A stretch of 64,000 nucleotides of DNA from SIG672 sp045657105 (GCA_045657105.1 JAZOSN010000059.1:37704-101703); one strand, 5' to 3'; counted from the first letter of the stretch, positions 1-11,756 are shown. Notes: generated by a model not told the origin, from the letters alone. Made by a program: numbers and translations.

Positions 1-36
1 ATACATCGGGAATTAAATAAGATAACAGAAAAGAGA

Positions 37-70
37 AAAACCTGCACAGCATTTGTGCAGGTTTTCGTTT
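37..70 (-). terminator. Intrinsic terminator after the CotH-like gene
   Basis: A perfect 12-bp stem (AAAACCTGCACA / TGTGCAGGTTTT) with a 5-nt loop lies directly after the stop codon of the minus-strand CotH-like gene and is followed on that strand by a U-run. Confidence 0.8.
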
Positions 71-72
71 TG

Positions 73-2778
<2,706 letters not shown>

Positions 2779-2809
2779 ATCTGCGATCTTCCTTTTCTAT
2801 ATTTTTACG

Positions 2810-4189
2810 TCAGTTTTTCTGAAAAATGCGGAGCGCGTCGAATACTGAGCCGACACCGATAAGCTCGACCTCGCTCGGAAGCCTCGATGTGTCAAATCTT
2901 GCAAGATCCTTTTTCGGCAGAATTATTTTGGTAAATCCGAGGCGGACCGCCTCGTTTATTCTTATCTCGGGCGCGGATACCGAACGGCACTCTCCCGCAA
3001 GTCCTACCTCGCCAAATGCGATAAGCTCGTCGGGCACGGGAATATCCTTTATGCTCGAAAGCAGTGAGAGCGCGATAGCCATATCCGCGGCAGGCTCGTC
3101 CAGACGAAGTCCGCCGATAACGTTAAGATAAGCGTCGCAAGAGGAAAAGCGCAGTCCAAGACGCTTTTCAAGCACCGCAAGAATTAAGTACATTCTGTTA
3201 TAATCAATACCGTTCGAGGTTCTTCTCGGAGAAGAAAGGAAGCTGCTGGTGGTGAGTGCCTGTATCTCGGTTATCATCGGACGGCTACCCTCCATAACGC
3301 AAACCGCACAGTTACCCGAAATATTACGCGGACGTCCTGCAAGGAGCATTTCGGAAGGATTTTCGACCTCGCGAAGTCCCTCTCCCGTCATTTCGAAAAC
3401 TCCGATCTCGTTAGTCGAGCCGTAACGGTTCTTCGAGGCTCTTATGACTCTGAAAAGCTGTTGACGGTCACCCTCGAACGAGAGAACGGCGTCAACCATA
3501 TGCTCGAGGACCTTAGGTCCTGCGATACTTCCCTCTTTATTGACGTGACCGACCATAAGCACGGCAATTCCTTTATTTTTAGCAAGTGAGATAAATCTCG
3601 CCGCGCACTCCTTGACCTGTGTGATGCTTCCGGCAGATGCGGATACCGCGTCTGCATACATCGTCTGTATCGAGTCTACGACCACGAAATCCGGCGAGAT
3701 ATTTTCGCACTCGGCAATTATCCTGTCAAGCGAGGTTTCGGTCATAATATAGAACATATCACCCGAAACGCCAAGACGCTTTGCGCGGTATTTGAGCTGT
3801 CCTGAGGACTCCTCTCCCGAAACGTAGAGAACCTTTTTATTTTGTCCGAGAACTCCGCAGATCTGCATAAGAAGAGTCGATTTACCGATACCCGGCTCAC
3901 CTGCGATAAGCACCGCAGATCCGTCAACTATACCGCCTCCGAGAACTCTGTCAAGCTCTCTCATTCCGGTAAGGGCGCGCATATATTCGGGCATTTCGAG
4001 CTCTGAGAACTTGACCGCTCTGCTTTCTCCCACAACGACGGGTGCGCTTCTGTGAGGTGCGGCAGGTGCGCTTTGTGTCACGTGCTCTTCAAGCGTATTC
4101 CACTCTCCGCAGGACGGACACCTACCCATCCATTTTGCGCTTCTATATCCGCACTCCGAGCACTCGTAGTAAGATTTTCCCTGTTTCAT
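2810..4189 (-). CDS. radA: DNA repair protein RadA (Sms)
   Basis: RadA is a RecA-like ATPase and helicase that drives branch migration of recombination intermediates. The 459 residues match the usual length. An N-terminal C4 zinc finger (Cys10, Cys13, Cys24, Cys27) is followed by the RecA core with Walker A GEPGIGKST at 97-105. The RadA-specific motif KNRYG is the Tyr variant of the classical KNRFG. The C-terminal domain is Lon-protease-like and holds the GEVGLAGE segment. The gene lies about 30 bp upstream of the CotH-like gene and downstream of the amidase gene, all on the minus strand, so the three may be co-transcribed. Confidence 0.97.
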   Translation of the reverse strand: MKQGKSYYECSECGYRSAKWMGRCPSCGEWNTLEEHVTQSAPAAPHRSAPVVVGESRAVKFSELEMPEYMRALTGMRELDRVLGGGIVDGSAVLIAGEPGIGKSTLLMQICGVLGQNKKVLYVSGEESSGQLKYRAKRLGVSGDMFYIMTETSLDRIIAECENISPDFVVVDSIQTMYADAVSASAGSITQVKECAARFISLAKNKGIAVLMVGHVNKEGSIAGPKVLEHMVDAVLSFEGDRQQLFRVIRASKNRYGSTNEIGVFEMTGEGLREVENPSEMLLAGRPRNISGNCAVCVMEGSRPMITEIQALTTSSFLSSPRRTSNGIDYNRMYLILAVLEKRLGLRFSSCDAYLNVIGGLRLDEPAADMAIALSLLSSIKDIPVPDELIAFGEVGLAGECRSVSAPEIRINEAVRLGFTKIILPKKDLARFDTSRLPSEVELIGVGSVFDALRIFQKN

Positions 4190-4214
4190 ATCTTTAAAGT
4201 CCTTTTCTTTAATT

Positions 4215-5003
4215 TCAGCTTTTTTCCTGTGGCAGCTCCGACAGATAACTCTCGATTGCCATAAATATCACCGTTGCAAGATCGCGTCTGTATTCCCTGT
4301 CGCAAAGCTTTTCGGTTTCTGCGACATTAGACAGAAAACCGCATTCAACGAGCACAGCTCTCACCACCGCCTTGTCAAGAACGTATATCTTATAATCAGC
4401 TTTTTTAATCTTTCTGTTGTTGTCGCTTTGAAGCAGATCCTTTGCAAGGCTCTGTATATTCTGTGCAAGCTCTTTACCGCCCTCGACGTTTGATGAATAG
4501 TAGACTTGAAGTCCGCTATATCTTTCGACGGCAAATTTATTCATATGAATACTCACGAATATACAGTTTTCGTATTCCTTTGTGATGTCGACGCGTCTGA
4601 AAGTATCCTGCGCCTTCTTTGAGAGCGTGGAGTTTTCATCGTAGTACATACTGTCGTCATCTCTTGTCATAATCACGTTATATCCGTTAAACGTGAGCAT
4701 ATCGCGAAGCAGCAGTGCAATATCGAGATTGAGATCCTTTTCGAGAACTCCCCCGATGCCGACTGCACCCCCGTCTGCGCCTCCGTGACCGGGATCGAGC
4801 ACGACTGTAAGCTCTGCGCTTTGCGCGTCGCTATTGACATTGAGAATATTTTCTGTTAAAATATTTTGTGTGGCACTCCCCGACAGTCCGCTCACAAGCG
4901 CGGCGGCAACGAGAAGCAGTGCCGCGCACAAAACGAAGGACAGTCCGTCCCTTATGCCGAAAAATTCACGTAAATTCTTCTTTTTGTCTTTTATGTACTC
5001 CAT
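4215..5003 (-). CDS. N-acetylmuramoyl-L-alanine amidase, CwlD-like
   Basis: This is a membrane-anchored Amidase_3 zinc hydrolase that cleaves between muramic acid and L-Ala in peptidoglycan. From the chosen start the protein has 262 residues: a short basic N-terminus, one membrane helix, then the catalytic domain. The zinc and catalytic residues are visible in VVLDPGHGG, GGVLEKDLNLD, VSIHMN and LVECGFLSN. The size, the N-terminal anchor and the sporulation neighbours resemble CwlD, which prepares spore cortex muramic-lactam formation. I chose the ATG at 5001-5003 because GGCGGGTGA lies just before it; an upstream ATG at 5066 would add 21 residues without a good ribosome binding site. A vegetative amidase is the alternative. 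Confidence 0.85.
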   Translation of the reverse strand: MEYIKDKKKNLREFFGIRDGLSFVLCAALLLVAAALVSGLSGSATQNILTENILNVNSDAQSAELTVVLDPGHGGADGGAVGIGGVLEKDLNLDIALLLRDMLTFNGYNVIMTRDDDSMYYDENSTLSKKAQDTFRRVDITKEYENCIFVSIHMNKFAVERYSGLQVYYSSNVEGGKELAQNIQSLAKDLLQSDNNRKIKKADYKIYVLDKAVVRAVLVECGFLSNVAETEKLCDREYRRDLATVIFMAIESYLSELPQEKS

Positions 5004-5089
5004 ATATAAATCACCCGCCTGAAACATAGATGCTTTTTTACATAGTATATGCTTTGGCGGGTGCAAAAAGTAGTTTTTAATTAAAATGC

Positions 5090-5680
5090 TCAGTCTTTAT
5101 TTTTGGGACGCGAGATCTTCGGAGCATATCTGTCCTCTTTTTCCTTGGGCTTTCTCATTCCGTGGCAGTATTTTACGCCGAGGATATAAGCCACGGTGCA
5201 TACGATAATTCCGGGAATCGGTGTCAGAAGATTTGCAAAGCTTGCGTCTTTAATGAGCGTAAGGAGCGCAACGTACATTCCCTGAATGAACTTTGCTATC
5301 ATATTGGACACACCGTAGAGCTCTCCTGCCCACTGTGCGCCGTTTATATCGTAAACGATCTTTCCGATAAAGCTTAGCACTCCGAGAAGAATGTTGAGCG
5401 AGTTCGCCGCAAGAGCGAGCCAGAATCCCGTAAGCGGCTTATACTGACGCTTTCCCGCCTCTATTCTGATTCCGTCCTTCTGACCGAGCTCGTATACGAG
5501 CATATATATCAGATAGAGATAGAAGAGAGCCGAAAAAGCTCCTGCTCCTAAAAATAGCGGCGAGTTCGGATTATTTTTGGACATGGTTGCCATAGATACA
5601 ACGAGCCCGAAAAGAGTCATTCCAAACTGATAAAGGCAAAGTCTTACGACCTGATAGCCCTGTTTTCTGTAAAGATCCAT
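5090..5680 (-). CDS. Membrane protein of unknown function
   Basis: This 196-residue protein has about four hydrophobic segments, near residues 12-32, 42-64, 86-106 and 150-170. The C-terminal tail (from about 175) is hydrophilic and strongly charged. I do not recognise a family. It is on the minus strand upstream of the CwlD-like gene, about 85 bp away, and could be transcribed with it. An AT-rich gap of about 110 bp separates it from the divergent recombinase gene. Confidence 0.75.
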   Translation of the reverse strand: MDLYRKQGYQVVRLCLYQFGMTLFGLVVSMATMSKNNPNSPLFLGAGAFSALFYLYLIYMLVYELGQKDGIRIEAGKRQYKPLTGFWLALAANSLNILLGVLSFIGKIVYDINGAQWAGELYGVSNMIAKFIQGMYVALLTLIKDASFANLLTPIPGIIVCTVAYILGVKYCHGMRKPKEKEDRYAPKISRPKNKD

Positions 5681-5790
5681 AAAGTTCTCCCAAATAAGAT
5701 TTTGCTTTATTTATTTTAACATACAATTATGAACAAAGAAACAACTATATAATAATATTCATACTATACTCTGAAAGGAGAAAAAGATAA

Positions 5791-6786
5791 ATGACAAATC
5801 TTCCGAACGTTATCACGCAGTTTTCGGCGTACAAGCAGCTTATACAAAACCGCTCGCCCAAAACAGTCGAGCAGTACGAAATAGATCTTGCGCTTTTTCT
5901 GAAATACGTAAAAGCTATGCAGAGCGGCGTTCGTGACAGTGACGTTGATGCGATCGACGAAACCGATATTTCGGACGTGGACGTTGATTTTCTTGCAAGG
6001 ATCACCCCGGATATGATAATGAACTTTCTTATGTTTGCCGCTCGCAGACGCGGAAACAAGGCATCGGTCACCGCAAGAAAGCTCTCGGCAATACGAAGCT
6101 TTTTTAAATATTATACGGTCAACAAGCGACTTCTCAGTGACAATCCGGCGAAGGACATCGACTCTCCTTCCGTCAAGCGTGCCCTGCCTAAATATCTGAC
6201 GGTCGACGAGTGTGTTTCCCTGCTCTCGGCAATCGAAAACGATACCGATTCGAAATTCAGAGAACGCGATTTTGCGATCGTCACCCTGTTTCTAAACTGC
6301 GGAATGCGTCTTTCCGAGCTTGTCGGCATATCGTTTTCCGATATTGATCCGGATATGCGCTCGCTTAAAGTTACCGGTAAAGGAAGCAAGAACCGAATAG
6401 TATATCTGAACGAGGCATGCAAGAGCGCACTGAAAAATTACATCGCAGTCCGCGGCAGAGTCGAAATACACGACAAAAACGCGCTTTTTATAAGCCGTCT
6501 TGGCACGAGAATATCGAATAAGACGGTGCAGTGGATGGTCGAAAAGTATCTCAAACGCGCAGGTCTTGAATACAGAAATTTCTCGGTGCACAAGCTTAGA
6601 CACACCGCCGCAACGCTTATGTATCAGAGCGGTCAGGTCGATATACGAGTGCTCAAAGACATTCTCGGTCACGAGCAGTTAAATACCACCCAGATATATA
6701 CTCATATCAGTAATACTCAGATGGAAGAAGCGATGAGTGCAAATCCTCTTTCGGATATAACGCTCAAAAACAAGCCCGAGGAATAA
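5791..6786 (+). CDS. Tyrosine recombinase of the XerC/XerD type
   Basis: This 331-residue site-specific recombinase has the typical two parts: an N-terminal SAM-like core-binding domain (residues 1-125) and a C-terminal catalytic domain. All catalytic residues are present: Arg173 (GMRLSEL), Lys197 (TGKGSKNR), His267 and Arg270 (HKLRH), His294 (LGHEQL) and Tyr303 (TTQIYTH). AAAGGAG precedes the ATG. No phage or conjugation genes flank it, so chromosome dimer resolution is the likelier role, with Arg-rich MFAARRRGNK as a small family variation. I cannot decide between XerC, XerD and a relic integrase from sequence alone. Confidence 0.92.
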   Translation: MTNLPNVITQFSAYKQLIQNRSPKTVEQYEIDLALFLKYVKAMQSGVRDSDVDAIDETDISDVDVDFLARITPDMIMNFLMFAARRRGNKASVTARKLSAIRSFFKYYTVNKRLLSDNPAKDIDSPSVKRALPKYLTVDECVSLLSAIENDTDSKFRERDFAIVTLFLNCGMRLSELVGISFSDIDPDMRSLKVTGKGSKNRIVYLNEACKSALKNYIAVRGRVEIHDKNALFISRLGTRISNKTVQWMVEKYLKRAGLEYRNFSVHKLRHTAATLMYQSGQVDIRVLKDILGHEQLNTTQIYTHISNTQMEEAMSANPLSDITLKNKPEE

Positions 6787-6883
6787 AAATTACACAAAAA
6801 CGAATGTAAATTCACTTCGTGTTAATAAATGTATTATATATTAAAGACAGTAACTTACTATTTTTTTCAAAACGGAGAATAAA

Positions 6884-8119
6884 ATGGCTGAAAACAAAGC
6901 AAAAAAGACCTCTATCGGCGGTCAGGCTCTGATAGAAGGAATTATGATGCGAGGCCCTGAAAAGACTGCCATGGCAGTCCGTGACACCAAGGGCAAGATC
7001 GTAATGAAAGAGTGGAATAACAAGAAGATACAGTCCAAGGTATACAAGATCCCCTTCGTCCGCGGAATTTTCAATATGGTTTCCGCGCTCGTTTCGGGCT
7101 ATAAATGCCTTTCTGACTCTGCCGAGATCGCTATGGATCTTGAAGAGCTCGAGCGTCAGGAAGCCGAGGAAAAGGCACTGAAAGCACTCAAAAAGAGAGC
7201 TAAAAAAGAGGGTATTCCTTACGAGGAGCTGCTTGCAGAATATAACGCCGCAAAGGAAAACGCGGCGGCGAGCGATATCACAGAAGATGAAAATTCCGAG
7301 ATCACAGCCACCGAAGGCGAGGAGATCGTCACCGATATAAGCACCGAGGCATCGGAAGAAACAGTCGAATCCGAGGTGCAGGCAGAGGAGCCCGAAGCCA
7401 CTGAGGCGGCAGAGGCAACAGAGGAAGCAGTGGCGGTAGAAAAAGTGCAGAAAAAAGCTCCGAAGGACGACAAGAAAAACGGCGAAATGGGACTTATTAT
7501 GGTAATAAGCGTCGTGCTTGCGCTGTTTATGGTCGTCGGACTTTTCGTATTCCTTCCCGAGTTTTTATACAACCTGATCTTCGGCGAACTTTCGGTTCGT
7601 GCGACCTATCTCGATCAGCTCGGAAGAAGCGCGTTTACAGGCGTGATCAAGCTTGCTCTGCTTATTCTGTATATGTGGGGAGTTTCCTTTATGAAGGATA
7701 TTCGCCGTACCTTTATGTACCACGGTGCAGAGCACAAGACTATATTCTGCTACGAGCAGGGACTTGAGCTGACGGTCGAAAACGTCAGAAATCAGAAAAG
7801 ATTTCATCCGAGATGCGGAACGTCCTTTATAGTTCTCGTCGTTCACGTCGGTATAATCATCGGAAGCTTCATACAGTTTGAGAGCGTTGCTCTTCGCGCT
7901 ATTATGAGAATTATCCTCGTTCCCGTCATAGTAGGTGTCGGATACGAGCTCATAAAGTTCGCAGGACGCCACGATAACATCGTAACGAGAATAATCTCCG
8001 CTCCCGGCGTATGGCTTCAACATATCACAACCAAGGAGCCTACCGACGATATGATCGAGTGCGCGATAAAGGCGATAAGCGCGGTCATTCCCGAGGACAA
8101 GGAAAGCGATAATTGGTAA
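6884..8119 (+). CDS. DUF1385 (YqhQ-like) membrane protein with an acidic insert
   Basis: This 411-residue protein belongs to the DUF1385/YqhQ family of bacterial membrane proteins of unknown function. The family signature GGQALIEGIMMRGPE sits at residues 12-26, and the C-terminal half holds about four membrane helices with the conserved YHGAEHKT and HPRCGTSF motifs, which supply possible metal ligands. Between the halves (about 85-200) lies a low-complexity Ala-Glu-rich region that is predicted to be extended or coiled; most relatives have a much shorter linker there. GGAGAATAAA precedes the ATG. It ends in a strong terminator, so it forms a single-gene unit, or a pair with the recombinase 97 bp upstream. 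Confidence 0.88.
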   Translation: MAENKAKKTSIGGQALIEGIMMRGPEKTAMAVRDTKGKIVMKEWNNKKIQSKVYKIPFVRGIFNMVSALVSGYKCLSDSAEIAMDLEELERQEAEEKALKALKKRAKKEGIPYEELLAEYNAAKENAAASDITEDENSEITATEGEEIVTDISTEASEETVESEVQAEEPEATEAAEATEEAVAVEKVQKKAPKDDKKNGEMGLIMVISVVLALFMVVGLFVFLPEFLYNLIFGELSVRATYLDQLGRSAFTGVIKLALLILYMWGVSFMKDIRRTFMYHGAEHKTIFCYEQGLELTVENVRNQKRFHPRCGTSFIVLVVHVGIIIGSFIQFESVALRAIMRIILVPVIVGVGYELIKFAGRHDNIVTRIISAPGVWLQHITTKEPTDDMIECAIKAISAVIPEDKESDNW

Positions 8120-8132
8120 AATAAAAAAGCGA

Positions 8133-8172
8133 AAGGTCACAGGACTTTTAAGAGTCCCGTGACCTTGTTTTT
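8133..8172. terminator. Bidirectional intrinsic terminator
   Basis: The stem AAGGTCAC-GGACT / AGTCC-GTGACCTT has a small loop and a T-run. It lies between the convergent DUF1385 and holin-like genes and can serve both strands. Confidence 0.8.
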
Positions 8173-8512
8173 ATTGCTCGAAGTCATCGCCCGAGCGAAC
8201 TGCCTGCGACGCCTCTTTTGCCGACTCAGAGAGCATTTCAAGTGCCTTGGAGTCAAGCTTTCCCTCGGTTATCACGTAAGTTATAGGGGCAATAAACGCC
8301 GCAATCACCGAGCATATCGCGCCGATCTCTCCGCCTGCGCCGCTTAGCGCAAGCACTACCGCAAAGACCGCGGCAACAAGCGCAAGAATAAATTTTCTTG
8401 ATAAAAGCTTCTTGATGATGTGAATTCTCCTCTCTTTCGGAAATTGTCCTTCAAGGCATGGCGTAGTCTTACGTGCATCTTTTGCCAAAGATAAATTTGT
8501 ACAGCTTAGCAT
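8171..8512 (-). CDS. Small holin-like membrane protein, start uncertain
   Basis: The C-terminal 80 residues are a compact hydrophobic protein: KKLLSRKFILALVAAVFAVV, a second helix around AICSVIAAFIAPITYVITEG, and a charged tail. The layout resembles small two-helix phage holins, but no lysis or phage genes are nearby. The coordinates run to the only canonical ATG, at 8512, which has no good ribosome binding site and adds an unlikely hydrophilic leader. A strong GAGAGGAG lies instead upstream of two ATC codons at 8414-8419, 7-10 nt away. That would give an 81-82 residue protein starting on a non-canonical codon. No in-frame ATG, GTG or TTG lies in that position. Confidence 0.6.
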   Translation of the reverse strand: MLSCTNLSLAKDARKTTPCLEGQFPKERRIHIIKKLLSRKFILALVAAVFAVVLALSGAGGEIGAICSVIAAFIAPITYVITEGKLDSKALEMLSESAKEASQAVRSGDDFEQ

Positions 8513-8652
8513 AAAGAGTGCACGGCCGACGGCAAATTCTCCTCACTTTGCCGCATTCCCGAAAGACTGTCATCATTTTACACCGCAGGCGGTCTGCAAA
8601 AAGTAGCGAAAGGTATTATTTAGTATTTTTATATCGGCATATGCAAATATTC

Positions 8653-9357
8653 TCACGCGTTTCCGATCTCACGGCGGAGTCTTGCTATGCTCCTCTTTTC
8701 AAGACGGGATATGTAGGACTGCGATATTCCGAGCATCGTCGCCACGTCCTTCTGAGTGTATTCCCTGCCGTCACGCAGACCGAATCTCAGTTCGATTATC
8801 TCGCGCTCGCGCTCGGAAAGGCATCTGAGCGCGCTTCTTAGCGTCTTTTTCTCCTCTGCCATTTCAAGTCCTGCGCCGACCGCATCGTCCTCACTGCTTA
8901 GAATATCCGAGAGCAGAAGCTCGTTTCCGTCCCAATCGACGTTGAGCGGCTCGTCTATTGAAACCTCTATATATTTCGACGTTTTTCTGAGATACATCAG
9001 TATTTCGTTCTCGATACACCGAGAGGCGTAGGTGGCAAGCTTTATGTTCTTATCCGCGCGGAAGGTGTTTATAGCTTTTATAAGACCGATAGTTCCGATC
9101 GAAATGAGGTCTTCAAGCCCGATTCCCGTATTCTCGAATTTTTTGGCTATATAGACGACAAGACGAAGATTTCTCTCAACGAGCAGAGAGCGCAGTCTGT
9201 CGTCACCGTCAACGCGGGATAGTATATCCGCCTCTTCCTCGGGCGTGAGCGGAAGAGGCAGAGTGTCCGAGCCGTTCACGTAGTATATTCTGCTGTCGCC
9301 CTCGAAAATGCGGCGAAGCAGTGCACGAAGCATAGAACTCATAATATTTTTTCTCAT
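8653..9357 (-). CDS. sigE: RNA polymerase sporulation sigma factor SigE
   Basis: SigE is the early mother-cell sigma factor of endospore formation. This 234-residue protein has the membrane-associating pro-sequence at residues 1-30, ending near RIYYVNGSDTLP where SpoIIGA cleavage is expected. Region 2 covers about 55-125, with the -10 recognition helix around ATYASRCIENEI. Region 4 covers about 165-230, with the HTH YTQKDVATMLGISQSYISRL. It lies 30 bp downstream of spoIIGA on the same strand, the classical order, so cleaving protease and substrate are expressed together. I saw no clear Spo0A box upstream of the pair. Confidence 0.96.
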   Translation of the reverse strand: MRKNIMSSMLRALLRRIFEGDSRIYYVNGSDTLPLPLTPEEEADILSRVDGDDRLRSLLVERNLRLVVYIAKKFENTGIGLEDLISIGTIGLIKAINTFRADKNIKLATYASRCIENEILMYLRKTSKYIEVSIDEPLNVDWDGNELLLSDILSSEDDAVGAGLEMAEEKKTLRSALRCLSEREREIIELRFGLRDGREYTQKDVATMLGISQSYISRLEKRSIARLRREIGNA

Positions 9358-9387
9358 AAAGCAGACCTTTTCCTTTCCGCTACGAAT

Positions 9388-10290
9388 TTATTTTACAAGA
9401 CAGCTTGGAAGCAGTGCCTCGCACCCTCCAAAGCTGCTGCTCACCGTATCGAGCGCGATACAGGCACTGACCTCACTGCCGTTGAGCAGGATTTTATCCG
9501 GAACGTATCCGAAAAGTATACGGGCGCCCGATGCACCTATCGGCATTATCGGGACGATACGTACCCGCCTCGCGTCCGACAGGCTTGGCTCGTTGTAAAG
9601 ACTGCTTTTCGACGAAAAAAACACGCTATGCAGTGATTCGGGCAGGATATTTTTCATTTTTTCGCTTCCCGTTATTATAACAGGGAGTCCGCCTATCGGC
9701 TCACGGAGCAGATTACCGCTATCGCAGTAGGCGCTCATCTCGACCGATCTTCCGTCGGACAGGACGGTAAGTGCGGTTTTAAGCGTTTTTTTACGCTTTT
9801 TTATCCGCCCTACCGCACAGGTAATTATCCACGAGATAAACGACAGGACAAGGCAGAGCGCAAGCGGAATTATTCCGCCCGAGCCGTGAGTTTCCACGCT
9901 TAAAAAAGAGAGCTTATCAAGATATGTATAAAGCTTTGTGAGCAGCTCGGATATTACCGCAGAAAGCGAAGAAAATATGACGAAGGACAGGCAAAGCTTT
10001 ATAAAGCCGAGCCCCTCAAAGGCAATGGCGCAGGCGGTAAAGGCAGATGTCATAGAGATAACGAAGCCGAAAATCGCGTTTCCGGGGAATATCATCTGAA
10101 ATATCGGAAGCGCCGCCGTCAGTATCGCCGCCGCAAAAATCCTTAGCGGCTTCTTTTTTACTCTAAGGATAAGCGACACGAGAAAAAGCAGTACGCTGTC
10201 CATACTGAGATTTATTATAAAAAATATATCGGCGTATATTTTAAAGCTCTCCGAAAGAAGAGCATACAAAGGAGGAGCAGTACCTGTCAT
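9388..10290 (-). CDS. spoIIGA: Sigma-E processing peptidase SpoIIGA
   Basis: SpoIIGA is the membrane aspartic protease that activates pro-SigE in the mother cell on a signal from the forespore. The 300 residues have an N-terminal membrane half of about five helices beginning at KIYADIFFIINLSMD, a recognisable family start, and a soluble protease half. The catalytic motif is AYCDSGNLL, with the active-site Asp near residue 190. Later segments PIMPIGASG and ARILFGYVPD are typical of the family. GGGGAG lies about 9 nt before the ATG. The 14 residues before the first family-like segment are unusual, so the native start may be slightly internal. Confidence 0.93.
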   Translation of the reverse strand: MTGTAPPLYALLSESFKIYADIFFIINLSMDSVLLFLVSLILRVKKKPLRIFAAAILTAALPIFQMIFPGNAIFGFVISMTSAFTACAIAFEGLGFIKLCLSFVIFSSLSAVISELLTKLYTYLDKLSFLSVETHGSGGIIPLALCLVLSFISWIITCAVGRIKKRKKTLKTALTVLSDGRSVEMSAYCDSGNLLREPIGGLPVIITGSEKMKNILPESLHSVFFSSKSSLYNEPSLSDARRVRIVPIMPIGASGARILFGYVPDKILLNGSEVSACIALDTVSSSFGGCEALLPSCLVK

Positions 10291-10441
10291 TTTCTTTTTC
10301 TCCCCTTCCCTGAAATATCCGCTAACTTAATTATATTAGATCATACGCGTAAATTATGTCAGATCGGGTTGTGAAAAAAGCCTTTTATTGCGATTTAAAG
10401 GTAAATAAATGTAAAATTTATGATATTTTTTCCTTGTATAC

Positions 10442-10470
10442 TTGAAAAGCCGAAAAATATGGTGTATAAT
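10442..10470 (+). promoter_or_regulatory. Sigma-A-type promoter of the ireB gene
   Basis: TTGAAA (10442-10447) and TATAAT (10465-10470) are separated by 17 bp, about 40 bp upstream of the ireB start. Confidence 0.75.
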
Positions 10471-10509
10471 AGATTAAAAGAAATACTTTAATAAGGGAGA
10501 AATAGTGTT

Positions 10510-10770
10510 ATGATGCTACCCGAAAATGAAAATACCATAAAATTTGCCATAAAGGACGAGAAGGATATAAGAATCCGCCATACGCTTTCACAGGTGTATT
10601 CTGCTCTCAAAGAAAAGGGCTACGATCCTATAAACCAGATCGTCGGATATATTCTTTCGGAGGATCCCACCTATATCACAAGCTATAACAACGCGCGCAG
10701 TCTGATATGTAAGATCGACAGAAACGAGCTTCTCAACGCTCTCGTGCGCTTCTATCTTTCGGGAAAATAA
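10510..10770 (+). CDS. ireB: IreB family regulatory phosphoprotein (UPF0297)
   Basis: This 86-residue protein matches the IreB/YrzL family almost end to end. Recognisable segments are IKFAIKDEKDIRIRHTL and YSALKEKGYDPINQIVGY followed by SEDPTYITSYNNAR. In Enterococcus, IreB is a substrate of the Ser/Thr kinase IreK and affects cephalosporin resistance; in other Firmicutes the gene often sits with alaS and ruvX (established knowledge). Here neither partner is adjacent, and ribF follows 44 bp later. It has its own promoter at 10442-10470. Confidence 0.93.
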   Translation: MMLPENENTIKFAIKDEKDIRIRHTLSQVYSALKEKGYDPINQIVGYILSEDPTYITSYNNARSLICKIDRNELLNALVRFYLSGK

Positions 10771-10814
10771 TCTGAAATTCTCGGCCTTGCGTTAAATTAC
10801 ACAGGACAAGACTT

Positions 10815-11726
10815 ATGATAATCAAGAATATTTGCGACACAGAGCCTTTTGATCTCGGGCACTTAACGGTAGCGCTCGGAAATTTTGACGGTGTGCATTT
10901 TGCACATACACAGCTTATAAAAAAAGCCAAAGAGATCGCATCCTCGCTCTGCACGGCGGCGGGAGAAAAAACTCTCTCCGCCGTTTTTACTTTTTCAGAT
11001 CTGAAAAAGCCGTATATTACGACCTGCGACGAAAAGCTGAAAGTCTTTGAGAAGCTCGGTATTGACGCCGTGGTTTTATGCCCATTTGACAGCGTAAAGG
11101 ATATGTCACCTGAGCAGTTTGCGCGTGACGTGCTCGTTAAAAAGCTTTCCTGCATTCACGCCGTATGCGGATTTAATTACCGCTTCGGCAAGGGTGCCGT
11201 CGGGGATTTTTCCACGCTCAGTTCTCTTTCCGAAAAGCTCGGATTTGCCTGCACGGTCGTAGATGAAATACCGGGCGTAAGCTCTACGAGAATACGCGAG
11301 CTTATCGCTTTGGGCGATATTCAGAATGCAAACGATCTGCTCGGCAGACCTTTTTCTCTGACGGGAAGGATAATTCGCGGCAAGGGCGTCGGACACACGT
11401 TCGGCTTCCCGACGCTTAATATCGACGTTCCCGACGGGAAACTGCTTCCTGCACGAGGGGTTTATTTCACGACCTGCAAGATAGGCGAGTCGCTCTACCC
11501 GTCAATTGCCAACATCGGAGTTTGTCCGACGTTCGGCGGAGAAAAGACGACCTGCGAAATACACCTGCTCGACGTTAGCTGCGAGCTTTACGGTGAATTT
11601 GCCGAGGTTGAGTTTTTACGTTTCAGACGGAGCGAAATAAAATTCTCCTCACCCGAGGAGCTTTATAAGACCGTAAGCGAGGACGTCCTTGCGGCAAGGG
11701 ATTTTTACCTTTACAAAACACTTTAA
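10815..11726 (+). CDS. ribF: Bifunctional riboflavin kinase / FAD synthetase RibF
   Basis: RibF phosphorylates riboflavin to FMN and adenylates FMN to FAD. The 303 residues fit the family. The N-terminal FAD synthetase domain (about 15-165) holds GNFDGVHFAHTQL, a nucleotidylyltransferase signature, and SSTRIRELI. The C-terminal kinase domain (about 180-300) holds GKGVGHTFGFPTLNID and PSIANIGVCPTF, its substrate-binding motifs. It follows ireB and precedes the DacF-like gene by 30 bp, so the three may form one operon. No FMN riboswitch is visible upstream. Confidence 0.96.
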   Translation: MIIKNICDTEPFDLGHLTVALGNFDGVHFAHTQLIKKAKEIASSLCTAAGEKTLSAVFTFSDLKKPYITTCDEKLKVFEKLGIDAVVLCPFDSVKDMSPEQFARDVLVKKLSCIHAVCGFNYRFGKGAVGDFSTLSSLSEKLGFACTVVDEIPGVSSTRIRELIALGDIQNANDLLGRPFSLTGRIIRGKGVGHTFGFPTLNIDVPDGKLLPARGVYFTTCKIGESLYPSIANIGVCPTFGGEKTTCEIHLLDVSCELYGEFAEVEFLRFRRSEIKFSSPEELYKTVSEDVLAARDFYLYKTL

Positions 11727-11756
11727 AGAAAAAACAACGAAAAGGAGGAGAAAAGT

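Noticed and set aside
5791..6786. Integrase of a local mobile island
   Set aside because: No attachment repeats, phage genes or conjugation genes flank it, and it is 30 kb from the rumA-type repeats, so a Xer role is more likely.
10291..10441. Spo0A box upstream of spoIIGA
   Set aside because: I looked for TGTCGAA-like sites in the divergent region and found none that is convincing.
10771..10814. FMN riboswitch before ribF
   Set aside because: The gap is only 44 bp, too short for an RFN element.
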